Shown here: positions 40,201 through 48,728 of the stretch, in pieces
Numbering within the stretch: position 1 is the first letter of the stretch
Layout: each line of letters begins with the position of its first letter
Origin: Arcuatula senhousia
Lineage: Eukaryota > Mollusca > Bivalvia > Mytilida > Mytilidae
Length of the DNA stretch: 64,000 bases
Reading direction: 5' to 3'
Assembly (NCBI GenBank): GCA_963971305.1
Contig: OZ020303.1
Location: 58,528,867-58,592,866, forward strand
Program-made: the position numbers and the translations under genes
The notes under the pieces: model-generated
Database searches by the model: none
The model's input: only the letters and a program-made list of their open reading frames with translations
Told to the model about the DNA's origin: nothing

Positions 40201-40824
40201 AAACTTCTACATGACAATAACAAACAGTGTCACAGTGAAGGCAGTATGGTTGACGATCCGTCATACGCTACGAATAATTTATCTGTGCTGCCGAAACACA
40301 TGGTTGCAAAGCCACCCTCGTCACTTATTTCTGGAGATTCAAGAGAACATTTTAACATTAGACTCCCTCACGATAAGAGAATAGACGAAATCAATTCAGA
40401 CACTTTGAAAAGTAGTGCTTCAAACGAGATTAACATGTCACAGGAAAATAGGCGTCATACGCAAGACTCTAATGAAATGCCAGAGGAAAAAATCCAATCA
40501 ATCTTACGCAAAAGGGAAGTTGATGAAACAGATAATGCAGTGCTTACCCCACCAGCTATTTTCGTTCAAGAATCATGGCCAAAATGTTCAAATAACAATG
40601 ACAATAAAGTCCTTAACGGCTACCCTTTACATGACAATTCACGCATCACTGAAACACTGCCAAATCCTAATGGGTGCTACGGTGCTGAACAAGGAGGGGC
40701 CTGCTACAGGAAGGAACTGAACATTAAGCCTGGTCCTAGACCGGTCAGTGAGGTCATCAACGTACCTCCACATTTTTACGGCTCATTATCGTTGCTTGAT
40801 ACGGGTGACACTACAGAGCTTTGA
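25168..40824 (+). CDS. gp130/Domeless-like class I cytokine receptor, 16 coding exons
   Basis: Joined exons: 25168-25243, 25992-26264, 27087-27216, 27748-27923, 30570-30715, 31858-32005, 32646-32737, 33039-33261, 34291-34457, 35435-35609, 35987-36139, 36851-37006, 37659-37758, 38293-38365, 39243-39398, 39940-40824. All introns are GT-AG, every junction stays in frame, and the sum is 3129 nt (1042 residues plus stop). Order: signal peptide (about 1-18), Ig domain (26-116), cytokine-receptor D2 and D3 (117-316), three more FnIII domains (317-638), membrane helix (about 649-671), Box 1 PNVPLPP (689-695), tail to 1042. Class I receptors of this layout sit in the plasma membrane, bind helical cytokines and signal through JAK/STAT. 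The start is fixed by an in-frame TAA at 25162-25164 and a good Kozak context. The WSxWS box is degenerate. The class is secure; orthology to gp130, LIFR or Domeless is open. Confidence 0.9.
25992..26264 (+). CDS. Receptor exon: N-terminal Ig-like domain
   Basis: One phase 1-1 exon encodes residues 26-116, a complete Ig fold. C44 in the segment KITCN and C96 in DDAGLYVC form the standard disulfide pair, and the D-x-G-x-Y-x-C signature is intact. gp130, G-CSFR and related tall receptors also begin with an Ig domain (D1). The acceptor is a long pyrimidine tract ending cag at 25991; the donor is gtaagt at 26265. Confidence 0.88.
26329..26558 (+). repeat. MITE-like element, TACTGTAAA family (family B)
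   Basis: TACTGTAAAATGGGAAATTT and, inverted, TTCTTGGTTTACAGT bound about 230 bp. Weaker copies lie at 30797-31002 and 34763-34871. All are in receptor introns. Confidence 0.6.
27087..27923 (+). CDS. Receptor exons: cytokine-receptor domain D2
   Basis: Two exons, 27087-27216 and 27748-27923, encode residues 117-218. The first carries C127-x9-C137-x-W139 (C then nine residues then CSW), the hallmark of the N-terminal half of a class I cytokine-receptor module. The second carries another cysteine pair, C168 and C176-I-W178. The intron inside the domain is phase 2 and the flanking introns are phase 1. Confidence 0.88.
28621..29275 (+). repeat. Hairpin-bounded dispersed repeat, family 1
   Basis: It begins with a perfect hairpin (TATACCCCCCCCGCAAAC, AAA, then the complementary arm, 28621-28657), then a CTGT/CCGT run, then three tandem units of about 170 bp starting near 28705, 28874 and 29052 (core CGCAACTCCTCCTAAACTGC). 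It ends with GGGGGGGTAT and a second hairpin, TGTGAGCTCGCTCACA (29241-29256). Another copy begins at 63821. It lies in an intron of the receptor. Confidence 0.75.
29511..29965 (+). repeat. Hairpin-bounded dispersed repeat, family 2
   Basis: It begins with the hairpin TATGCCCCCGCGAC, GACAT, GTCGGGGGGCA, then a (CCGT)n run, then two tandem units of 210 bp spacing beginning GTCAAGCTTTTCTC (29592 and 29802). It ends GCGGGGGCAT and the hairpin GTGTCCCATGGACAC (29938-29952). It sits in the same receptor intron as family 1. Confidence 0.7.
30570..32005 (+). CDS. Receptor exons: cytokine-receptor domain D3 with degenerate WSxWS
   Basis: Exons 30570-30715 and 31858-32005 encode residues 219-316, a fibronectin III fold (CLSLQWS on the B/C strands, YRIQYQ on C', YTVKIACKP on F). 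Where WSxWS is expected the sequence is FWSEDEA (302-308): the first W-S pair is kept and the second is D-E. The intron inside the domain is phase 0; it holds two dispersed inverted-repeat elements (30797-31002 and 31248-31458). Confidence 0.85.
30797..31002 (+). repeat. Family B MITE-like element, decayed
   Basis: Begins TACTGTAAAAGTGGAAATTT and ends CACGAAAATTTCTAGTTTA. The middle alternates arms of CGTGAATTTT type. Confidence 0.5.
31248..31458 (+). repeat. MITE-like element, TACTGTGG family (family A)
   Basis: A 211-bp element with ends TACTGTGGTTTCATTATTAT and, inverted, AATGAATCCACAGTA; inside are CGTGGGGTATC and GATACC/GGTACCCACGAAAA. The terminal TA could be a Tc1/mariner-type target duplication. 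Related copies lie at 32061, 44142 and 44367. Confidence 0.75.
32061..32256 (+). repeat. Family A MITE-like element
   Basis: Same ends in diverged form (TACTATGGTTTCATTATTAT and AATGAATCCACAGTG). It lies 55 bp after a receptor exon. Confidence 0.7.
32646..33261 (+). CDS. Receptor exons: membrane-proximal FnIII domain D4
   Basis: Exons 32646-32737 and 33039-33261 encode residues 317-421. The start PAAPPEIQPGG is a typical inter-domain linker, followed by VYWRP, IINYKLTA and KDYFIDVQGQTKVGLSP, the usual strands of an FnIII fold. The intron is phase 0 inside and phase 1 on both sides. Two cysteines (HCSFEGC) lie close together near the start. Confidence 0.82.
33308..33405. repeat. 98-bp near-perfect palindrome
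   Basis: TTAATATCATGATTTATC at the left is the exact inverse of GATAAATCATGATATTAA at the right; inner arms GACCC-AAGAGATC and GATCTCGAGGGTT, and ACCGAGGC-CATCG-GCCGAGGT, also pair. It lies just after the D4 exon (33261). Confidence 0.8.
33423..33821. repeat. Short inverted-repeat element in receptor intron
   Basis: CAATTGTTTTATTATATGAC at the left pairs with GTCATATAATAATTG at the right, about 400 bp apart. A second hairpin (GATCACCTCGCG and CGCGGTGATC) lies near 33714-33748. It directly follows the 98-bp palindrome, so the two may be one composite element. Confidence 0.55.
34005..34140 (+). repeat. Dispersed repeat fragment related to 15515-15760
   Basis: AACAGTTTTCTCGGCAACTT, CTTGATATTTTG and CTCACCTACTTCCTG-TTTA match segments at 36630-36745 and, in part, 15620-15670. 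It lies in a receptor intron. Confidence 0.5.
34291..35609 (+). CDS. Receptor exons: FnIII domain D5
   Basis: Exons 34291-34457 and 35435-35609 encode residues 422-535. Strand motifs are LHVQWNRP, ILGYTLFWC and LLFGIAMETQ. The domain has the ILGYTLFWC pattern (residue, Y, xx, F/Y, W, C) that recurs in gp130-family domains. The donor of the first exon is the weaker gttagt at 34458; the other splice sites are strong. A 190-bp inverted-repeat element lies in the intron. Confidence 0.8.
34549..34738. repeat. 190-bp MITE with TIRs of about 40 bp
   Basis: The left arm AGGGCCGTTCCAGCAAAACA continues TAAATGGGACAGGGG-AAGGCA. The right arm read in reverse is AGGGCTATTCTAGCAAAACA continuing TACATGGGACAGGGGGAAGGCA. 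It lies between the two D5 exons of the receptor. Confidence 0.8.
34763..34871 (+). repeat. Family B MITE-like fragment
   Basis: Begins TACTGTAAATAAACCG and ends CCTGCGAAAATAAAAAACT. Shorter and more diverged than the other copies. Confidence 0.4.
35987..37006 (+). CDS. Receptor exons: FnIII domain D6
   Basis: Exons 35987-36139 and 36851-37006 encode residues 536-638. Motifs are PALPPKNVKI, IIVKWDKF, the C-x(5)-GFVTQYNVYYC pattern and SYRVWIQASSANGNGPGSDPL, a textbook FnIII G-strand end. The cysteine pattern resembles the membrane-proximal domains of gp130 and Domeless-type receptors. The outside introns are phase 1. Confidence 0.85.
36595..36750 (+). repeat. Dispersed repeat fragment related to 34005-34140
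   Basis: Shares ACAGTTTTCTCAGCAAC, CACAGCCTCTTGAT and CTCACCTACTTCTTGTTTA with 34005-34140. It lies in the D6 intron of the receptor. Confidence 0.5.
37659..38365 (+). CDS. Receptor exons: transmembrane helix and Box 1
   Basis: Exon 37659-37758 encodes residues 639-671, with a membrane helix starting at IAWIVVGCIAGVV and ending LLLFFCLF, followed by the stop-transfer KKCGIKEK on the next exon. Exon 38293-38365 ends in LPNVPLPPI, a proline-rich Box 1 about 17 residues inside the membrane. Box 1 is the JAK docking site of class I receptors. Y685 lies just before it. Confidence 0.88.
39243..40824 (+). CDS. Receptor exons: intracellular tail
   Basis: Exon 39243-39398 (residues 697-748) and the long last exon 39940-40824 (749-1042) encode a hydrophilic Ser/Pro/Asn-rich tail. 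Tyrosines are at 717 (YSKI), 736 (VYESLI, ITIM-like), 819 (YSCV), 857 (YATN), 976 (YPLH), 995 (YGAE), 1004 (YRKE) and 1028 (YGSL). There is no YxxQ, the STAT3 site of vertebrate gp130. YSCV fits the YxxV pattern used by SHP2. The protein ends GDTTEL with TGA at 40822. Confidence 0.85.
39661..39748 (+). repeat. Second copy of the repeat at 1546
   Basis: TGTGGAATAAGTGTACGTGA, CACAACAAACATA, AACGGCAATTTAAAAA and GGAAAGCAGCCAGCAG. It lies in the last receptor intron. Confidence 0.6.
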
Positions 40825-42330
40825 TCTGCCTGATTAATAATAATAGTAGCTTTAAATGGAGAAGCGTTGTCCTGCAATTTCAATTTTAGTCTATATTTAT
40901 TTCATTTGTAGTTAAAAATATGGGCCTGTAAAAATCAGCTATTAACATTTCTCCTTTAAAACAGCAATGAATTAATTTTTCATTTGTATCATGCATTGAA
41001 GTTAAAAGCTTTTTTGAAAAGTGTGACCTGATTAGCTATTAGGACTATTGAAATTTTGGAGAGATACTTGTTTGATAGGCATATGTCTTTAGGACTATTG
41101 AAATTTTGGAGAGATACTTGTTTGATAGGCATATGTCTTTTAGTTTATAGAAATGGATTCTAAATTTCTTAATTTTTCTAACTTTAATAAGTTCGATTGT
41201 CATGTAATATTAGAGATGAAAAGATATTTGAGTATTTCTGCATTTAAGAAAAAAAAATTATCTTTAGATATTTATTTCATGGTCAGACTTTTTTTGGATA
41301 TGCTTTATTTGCATATTTCGTAAATGACATTTTTTTCAAGTTCAGAAACAACAAATTAAAGCTTTCATCATCTCATAAGGCTTTTTCCTTTACCTGAATT
41401 ATTGTAGATAATTATGATATTAGAATTGCCATGGCTTTTGTTTGTGATATAGCTTAGCTTTAATTCATGTTTAACATGACAAAGTTGATTTTGTAAAGAA
41501 ATATGTTCAATTTGTTGTGTTTTTACAATTTTGTAAAAAATATTTTTTAAATTTTTTTTTAAATGTGTCAGTATTACTTTATGAAATGGCTTAATGTTGA
41601 AAATGAAATCAAAATTGTTAAAAATGATTAAATTTGTCAAATAGTTGTGATAATTATGTATGTGGATTTTGTATCTAAATTGAATTTATTATGTTGTGAT
41701 CAATATTAAAGAAATTTATAAATAAAATTGTGTGACATATAAAAGGATTTTGAAGGCAGTTCAGATTTACTTTTTGTTCTTCATTTTAATTTGTGCCATT
41801 TATCATGTGTTAAAAATTAAAAGTTTAAAACAATCATGACAGTATTGAAATATTTTTTTGTCAAATGTTTGTAACTGGTAAAAAATTAATAAATTTTCAA
41901 TTCAATATTTTCATGATTTTGGAGGGTTTAATTAAAAAAATCATTACTTCTTTGAAAAATATACTTTGCAAGCATTCCACATCTAACATATTTATTTTTA
42001 TCGAATGTTTTATCTAACTGTTCTTTATTTGTTTCTTTATGCTTAAATTTAGCCTTAAAGTACATGAAGTGTGCATAAACAATTATGGTAGTGCTATCGT
42101 AATATATTTTTGTTTCCATGAAAATTCAATTTATGATGTAAACAGGTCTATGATTTTAATACCTTAAAAATATTGCATGTGTTCAACATAAAATATGGTT
42201 GTGAAAAAGATGTTCATAAAATGTGTTGTGATTGTTAACTTTTTATAAATCATAAAATTCTTGTTGATGTAACTATAAAATGATTATTGGGCATTCTTTA
42301 TACATTTTAAGAATAAAATCCTTTCATTAA
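40825..42330 (+). other. Probable 3' UTR of the receptor gene
   Basis: AT-rich DNA after the TGA without reading frames of interest. AATAAA signals occur at 41721-41726 and near 42313. It contains a perfect 50-bp tandem duplication at 41041-41140. Which signal is used cannot be told from sequence. Confidence 0.5.
41041..41140 (+). repeat. Perfect 50-bp tandem duplication in the receptor 3' UTR
   Basis: The 50 bp starting AGGACTATTGAAATTTTGGA at 41041 recur without a change at 41091. Confidence 0.9.
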
Positions 42331-42671
42331 ATAATTTTCGACCTAATTTTTTTTTAAAACTTTTTCTTATAGATGTTAATGAATGAAATTTGGTATTGAA
42401 TTTTTTTTAGACATCAAGAAAATGAATTTAAACTTTTAAAAATCTTCTAAACTTTTATATCATTTCTTCATTGTTAAATGTTATACATAATTTTATTCAT
42501 ATACATTTTACGGTTGTGAAAACATTTTTTATAATAATGTCACGTTTTATATAAAAGGTTGTGATCTTTTTTTTAAATGCACTTACAATGTATTTATATC
42601 AGAAATGAACCCTGTTAAACCATACTGTGAAAGTTGTTTGTGGATTCAAAATTTTGTGGTCAGGATAATCA

Positions 42672-43209
42672 AAAGGAGTATGTTCAGAAAGGGCCAAAAA
42701 AAATGGCCCTAAATTTCAAATTTGAAAAAGCTTCAAAATTATTTGAAGAATTGTTTACTATGGTGAACAGCAGAGACCTTAAAAGTGTTTGAACTTCTTT
42801 GAAAATCACAATTTTTGACATATTAACTATTTTTTGGGAAAAATTATATAAATAATGTTGGCCACATATAATGACCAAAACAGTTTTTTGGATAAAATAT
42901 TAATTTTTAAGTAATAAATAAATAAACTTTAATCTATGTTGGTCAGAGCATGCGGCCACTTTTGATTTTGACACAATCATGACAATTGTGGTTAAAATGG
43001 GCAAAAAATCAAAGAATGAAGATTTTTCTTGTTATTCCCATATATAGGGTGTCACCAAAAGAAACAGCACAATTTTATCACTAAAAACTGTTATATATGT
43101 TAGATATAGGTATTCTGCAATATTTTCAAAGAATCATTCAGATTTCTTGAACGTGAAAATTCAGCCCAAATACAATGCCAATATTAGGCCTTTGTGAGCA
43201 TACTCCTTT
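42672..43209. repeat. 538-bp element with terminal inverted repeats
   Basis: The left end AAAGGAGTATGTTCAGAAAG and the right end in reverse AAAGGAGTATGCTCACAAAG are inverted copies over about 24 bp. No coding potential. It lies beyond the receptor 3' end. Confidence 0.65.
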
Positions 43210-44141
43210 GTTTCCCAAACAAAGAAAAATGTCCAATTACTTTGATTGATAAAGTTGTCTTAACCACAAATTTATAAATCCACAAAAATGTAATTTTTGC
43301 CCCATCAAAAATATTACTAAACCCCAACTTGAGCAAATGTTATCAAATAAAAACTTGTTATTGGTAAAAAGATAAGATATTTCTGATATTCATAGAGAAG
43401 AAATTGTAGTTTTTGTTACAAAAAAAACCCCCTCATATTCAACACATACTTGAGGCTGTGAATTTCTCGTGTAATTTTCAAATTTTTTAAAAACAAACTT
43501 TATATCAGATCTATAATCAATTCAGAACAAAAATATAGAACATGTTTTTGTTTTAAAACATAAAGCTTCATTCATTTTGTAAAGAAATTATGCAATTTTT
43601 AGGAAAATTCATTACCTTTTCAAATTGTGTATTGTATTATTCATATTAAGATTTTAGAACTACAATCACAAATAGTAATCATCTAATCTATATCAAACAA
43701 CTCTTCATTTTGATGTAGTAGACAAGATTGTGAACTGTTTCATTAAGATTTACATCAATTTTAGTTTTTAAAAAAACACACAACAGAAACTGCCAACATT
43801 AATTGATTCTTCAAATCATCCAAACATTTTCATAGCTTCATGTGAACAGATCTGATATTCACAAACTGTAGACCTCCTATTATATCTGTACTATATGTTT
43901 TCTTGATGTTACAAAATGCTATTTTTATTATTTGTATGTTTATTGTTTTATTAAGATTTTGAACAAACAAATAAAACTTATTATAAGAATGTTAGATGTT
44001 GTTCTTGAGTGATATATTCAAACTTCAAAGCAAAACATTTACCTTCATAATTGCTCTACTTAATACTCATGTAACTTGTATAAATATCACAGTTCTTATA
44101 AATATTCAAAGTTAAAGGCATAAAAAATTCCAATTTATATG

Positions 44142-44348
44142 CCGTATTCATTTATTTTCACTGTTCATCATGGAACCAATGTTCATGGTTCAATGAAAAT
44201 AGATCAGTTCCTGGATTCTTAAATTTGTTGTTCTGAAGTCTGTAGATGTTTAATTTTCTTTTAGAAGGGTATCAAATTTGGTGGGCCAAGGCCATCAACA
44301 AAAACCATGAAAATTGATACCCCATGAATAATAATGAAACCACTGTAA
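44142..44348 (-). repeat. Family A MITE-like element
   Basis: Ends are CCGTATTCATTTATTTTCA and TAATGAAACCACTGTA; the inside holds GGTATC and AAAACCATGAAAATTG, as in the copies at 31248 and 44367. Confidence 0.7.
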
Positions 44349-44366
44349 CAAATTGAGAAGTTCATA

Positions 44367-44586
44367 TACTGTGGATTCATTTATTTTTTATGGGTATCAA
44401 TTATCGTGGTTTCCCAGAAAAGGGTATTTTGTTTGATTTTGAATTTCATGGTTTGCTCATATTACTTCTCATATTAGAGAATCAATACAAAATCAGCATT
44501 TCCCAGAGGATTAATTTTCGTGGTTGAGAGGTACCCACGAAAACCACGAAAATTGATACCCCACGAAAATTAATCAAACCACAGTA
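44367..44586 (-). repeat. Family A MITE-like element, well preserved
   Basis: TACTGTGGATTCATTTATTT at the left and AATCAAACCACAGTA at the right, with inner GGGTATCAATTATCGTGG and CCACGAAAATTGATACCC. It is the clearest copy and lies 18 bp from the previous one. Confidence 0.75.
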
Positions 44587-45029
44587 CACAAGTATTAGTG
44601 AGCATTATAACTGCTAAACCATCACACAAGACATTCCTAGTCAAGAGGTTTATTAATTCACAGCTTGACAAGCTTAAAAATTACACAGTTTATTGGCCAA
44701 GCTTACACCAGTCAGTTTTAGCATTTCAAGTCCGCTTTATTGTTCATATCAGTAATTTATTTGGATGTGTCCTCTTGACACATAAGTCTGTATTGTGAAG
44801 TCAAGTAATATTTTGACCAAAAAATAAACAAAAACACATAGTGCTTACTATTCAAACCATAAACTAGCAAACCTTATTGCAAAACCATGTTGAAAGGCAA
44901 ATAAGTACTGAAGGGACATTGAAATCTTAGTCTAAAACAAAAACATAGGTAATCTATTAATTACAAAGTTCACCTTGTTACGCAGTATTGTCAGTAAGTG
45001 GGAATAAAATAAAACATTTCGAAATTTAA

Positions 45030-46565
45030 GGTAGTAATCCATGCAAAAAATATTGGTCACAGCCAGCATCTGAAGCATGTATTGTGCTAAGCATTACTAG
45101 GTTCACCTACCTTACAAATATGGTTAATGTGGAATTTGTCTGTAAGTGGGAATGGGTTTCTATTCTTCTGTAAGTGAACATCCATGCAGAAAATAAGATC
45201 ACAGCCAGCACCCCAAGCATGAATTGTGATAAGCATCACTAGGTGCACTTACTTGTACCATGCCAATGTGGTTGATATGGCAGTTGTCTGTTACCAGTAA
45301 TGGACTTTCATTCTTTTGTTAGTGGTCATCCATGTGGAAAATATAGGTCACAGCCTGCATCCGAAGCATGCATTGTTTTAAGTATCATTAGGTGAACTGA
45401 CCATACCAATATGGTTGATGTTGCACTTGTCTGTAAAAGGAAAGGACTATTCCCCTTTAAATGGTCATCCATGCTGAGAGTATGGTTAACAGCCAGCATC
45501 CGAAGTATGCACTGCATAGCATCACTAGGTGCACTTACCATCCCAATGTGGGTGATGTAGCACTTGTCTGAAAGCGAAAATATTTCTATAACTGGTCATC
45601 CATGCCGAAAATATAGGTCACAGCAAGCGTCCGAAAGATGCATTGTGCACCTACAAACAATACCTATATACTAGTAGATGACGTGGCAGTTGTCTGTTAG
45701 CGATAATGGACCATCTTTCTGTTAGTGGTCTTCTATGCCAAAAATGTCATGAAGTCAAAGCCATCATCCGAAGCATGCATTGTGATTAGCAATCATTAGG
45801 TCATCTACATTACAACATTAATGATTGATGTGACACTTGTCTGTAAAAGGAATGAACATTAACCATTTTTCTGTAAGTGGTCATCCATGCAGTTTATATA
45901 GGTCACAACATTCGAAGCACGCAGCATGAATAAGTACATCTACCGTACCAATACATTTGATGTGGCACATGTCTGTAAGAAGGAATGGACTTTAACCATT
46001 CTTCTCTAAGTGGTCATCTACGCGGAAAATATGGATCAGCCAGCATCAGAAGCATGCACTGTGCTTAGCATCACTTTCTTATATGTGGCACTTGTCTACA
46101 TGGTCTATAAGCGGGAATAGACTTAAAGTATTTTTCTGTAAGTGGTCATCCATCGAGATAGTCAGCCAGCTCGTGAAAGCATGCATAGTGATTAAGATCT
46201 CTAGGTGCACCTACCATACCAATGTGGTTGATATGGGATTTTAACAATTTTCTGTAGTGGTCATGATCCATGTGGAAAATATAGTTCACAGCCATCATCC
46301 GAAATATCACATCACGATAGGTGCACCTACTATATCAATATGTTTCACGTGGTATTTGCCTGTTAGCGCGGGAATGGAAAGCTTTAACAATTCTTCTGTA
46401 ACTAGTGGTCATTCCTGCGGATAATGTAGATCACAGACAGCATCCGAAGCATAATCGGCATAGTGATTATTAGCATCATTAGGTGCACCTATCATACCAA
46501 TATGATTGATTAGGCACCGTTGTCTGTAAGCGGGTATGGACCTTTACCATTCTTCTGTAAGTGGA
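45030..46565 (+). repeat. Diverged tandem satellite, about 11 units of 115-150 bp
   Basis: Units recur with the landmarks CATCCATGC-GAAAATAT-AGGTCACAGCCAGCATC, GAAGCATGCATTGTG, AGCATCACTAGGTGCACCTAC, ACCAATGTGGTTGATGTGG and CTTGTCTGTAAG-GGGAATGGAC. The landmark CATCCATG or a variant falls near 45040, 45179, 45328, 45467, 45598, 45731, 45884, 46015, 46148, 46263 and 46410. The units differ by many substitutions and small indels, so the array is old. No coding frame is conserved across units. Confidence 0.8.
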
Positions 46566-46682
46566 TGCTGATGCCGACACAGACGCCAACGTTCGGAGTA
46601 TCGAATTAGTCTCCTTATTTTCGCGAGGCGAGCTTAAGTTAAAAGTCACTCAATACAACGCCAATGTTGCTGACAAACAACT

Positions 46683-47560
46683 CTTGGAAGCAATGGAAAT
46701 CTAACATCAAGTATCTTAGATCTTACAAAAATAGCCAAGAAGGTTCAGTTTTCCTTGTACTCTAAATTTGCATCAATGGGAAATGTTCCCTTAAATGTTG
46801 CATTAAAAATGTTTGATTCACTCATTAAACCTATATTGTTATATAATGTTGAAATATGCATGATGGATCAGTATCTGCCTTTATATAGAGCAAAACTTCG
46901 CAATGCCCGTAACAGTGAAAACTGTGTCGATCCTTTCTTTTTTATAGACAAATCACCTTTTGAAAAAGTACATTTGGCATACTGCAAATACATTCTTGGT
47001 GTTAAACGAACAACATCAAATCTAGCTTCTCGTTTGGATTTAGGCCGCCTACCATTAGAAAAGTTTATTAAAACCCAATCCTTACTGTTTTATTCAAGAA
47101 TACACACTGTAGACATGAACCCCCTACTAAAAGAAAGCTTTGATCTCTACAAGATATTAGATTCAGAACATACTTATACTTGGATGACATAATAATATAA
47201 AAGATATTATCTCAGACTCAGATTTTAATGCTGAAAAAGCTAAATCTTGTGAATCTATGAAAGACGTTAAACATATAAATGTAGAAGAAGTTGAAAATGA
47301 AGAACACTTCCTTTTGCATTGCAAACACTAGTTTGAAACTTACATCTGCATTTACGAATGCTTTGAACTAAGAAAATGATATGTCATACTGACAAAACTT
47401 ATTGCAATTGGCTGTATTGTTTGCTTATTATATCACTATAATTATAACTATAGTTTATAACGTAAAAAATTATATTACATTTGTATGTTTCATTTATTAC
47501 TTTGTGCCTTAACCATGTACTGATCTATGAGTTTGTGCTAATAAATATTTGTATTTGTAT
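46683..47560 (+). mobile_element. 5'-truncated non-LTR retrotransposon, C-terminal ORF2 remnant
   Basis: An open frame from 46683 to 47192 encodes the region after the reverse transcriptase of a LINE ORF2: ILDLTKIAKKVQFSLYSKFA, MFDSLIKPILLYNVEI, CKYILGVKRTTSNLASR and LGRLPLEKFIKTQSLLFY. Downstream, beyond stops, VENEEHFLLHC (about 47286-47330) is the usual C-terminal zinc-knuckle end. The tail near 47543-47573 is the short repeat TATTTG. The element lacks its RT and endonuclease, so it is dead. The clade was not determined. Confidence 0.75.
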
Positions 47561-47574
47561 TTGTATAAAAACTG

Positions 47575-48350
47575 AAAGTTCAAATTATTATAACAAGTTA
47601 ACTATAAATAAATTATCAAGCCTAAACGATCAAAGTCAAATATTTCTTTATAGATCATTGAAGTCAGAGCTGGGAAAAGAATTTTATTTATCCCACTCTG
47701 ACTTTGACACAGGTAAATACATAGCAAAATTTAGAATGTCTGACCATTGTTAGACATAGAGCGAGGAAGATATAGTAAAGTTCCCCGAGAACAACGTCGT
47801 TGTACCTTTTGTAATAAAAATAGTATAGATGATGGACGCCACTTCTTTTTATATTGCAACCATAACCAAGCTTATAGAAACTAAATTACTGACATTCTTT
47901 AATATTGTGAATGTAAATCCCACTAATACTCTGATCATTATAATTTGATTAAAATACTATCTCCTACAAATTTTCGGCAAACTCAAAGCCTTGCCTCCTT
48001 CATTAAACGGTCATCAGAACTGAGGATAGGAGTCTCATAAATATCATTAATAAAAAGATAGAATCTCCTGGGTAATCATTTTACTGTTTATAAATATACA
48101 TGTGTACCTCCAAGAACTCATCAACTATACAATTTTATTATTATAGTGTAACTGTAACCTTATTTTATTTTATTTATATATTATACAAATTTAATTGTTT
48201 CTATTTCTCTGTACCTTTGTATTGGTTTTTAGGGAATAAAGATATATATATGAACTGAGGATAGGAGTCTCATAGACTTTATTTTGTCGTTTATTTGTAC
48301 TTTCTGTTTTTATTTCTGTCACAAATAAATTGTAATAATAAAGTTATTAT
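47575..48350 (+). mobile_element. Second non-LTR retrotransposon 3' end, interrupted
   Basis: The frame from about 47575 (NYYNKLTINKLSSLNDQSQIF, FRMSDHC) is broken by a +1 shift and a stop near 47752, then continues as LDIERGRYSKVPREQRR with the zinc-knuckle pattern C-x2-C-x8-H-x4-C (CTFC, then RHFFLYC) to about 47883. The 3' UTR runs to about 48350 and is split by a younger insertion at 48040-48251. Confidence 0.65.
48040..48251 (+). mobile_element. 212-bp retrotransposed insertion with 23-bp target duplication
   Basis: The 23 bp at 48017-48039 (GAACTGAGGATAGGAGTCTC then ATA) recur exactly at 48252-48274. The insert between them ends in AATAAAGATATATATA, a LINE-like 3' end with a short AT tail. 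A long target duplication with a simple-repeat tail marks target-primed retrotransposition of a 5'-truncated copy. Confidence 0.75.
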
Positions 48351-48674
48351 TAATGATAATGAATACAGACAGCAACCAGAAATTGAACTGACTACAAAGG
48401 TTTTCCAAAAGATTTTTTTTTGAATCCACATTATAGTTTTGATGTCAAAGGAAGAGTGACTTTTTCATAAGAGTAGCTTCTGCTGGCTGGTCACTTGCTC
48501 TACAACTGACCATCCTGCTTTGGCTACAAGGCGGCACACAACTGTACCCCCCAAAAAAATCCTTTAAAAAGGTATGCCAAGAGCACCGACCCTTGGTGAG
48601 TTCTGCATACGGGCTTCTTTAATAAAGGCCTGTATGCTTCACTCACGAGGTGGCGTATTTGAAAGGAATAATTA

Positions 48675-48728
48675 AATTATATATATATATATATATAAAT
48701 AATAATAATAAATAAATAAATAAATAAG
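48675..48728 (+). repeat. Compound microsatellite
   Basis: (TA)n from about 48678, then AAT units, then AAAT units to 48726. Confidence 0.85.
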
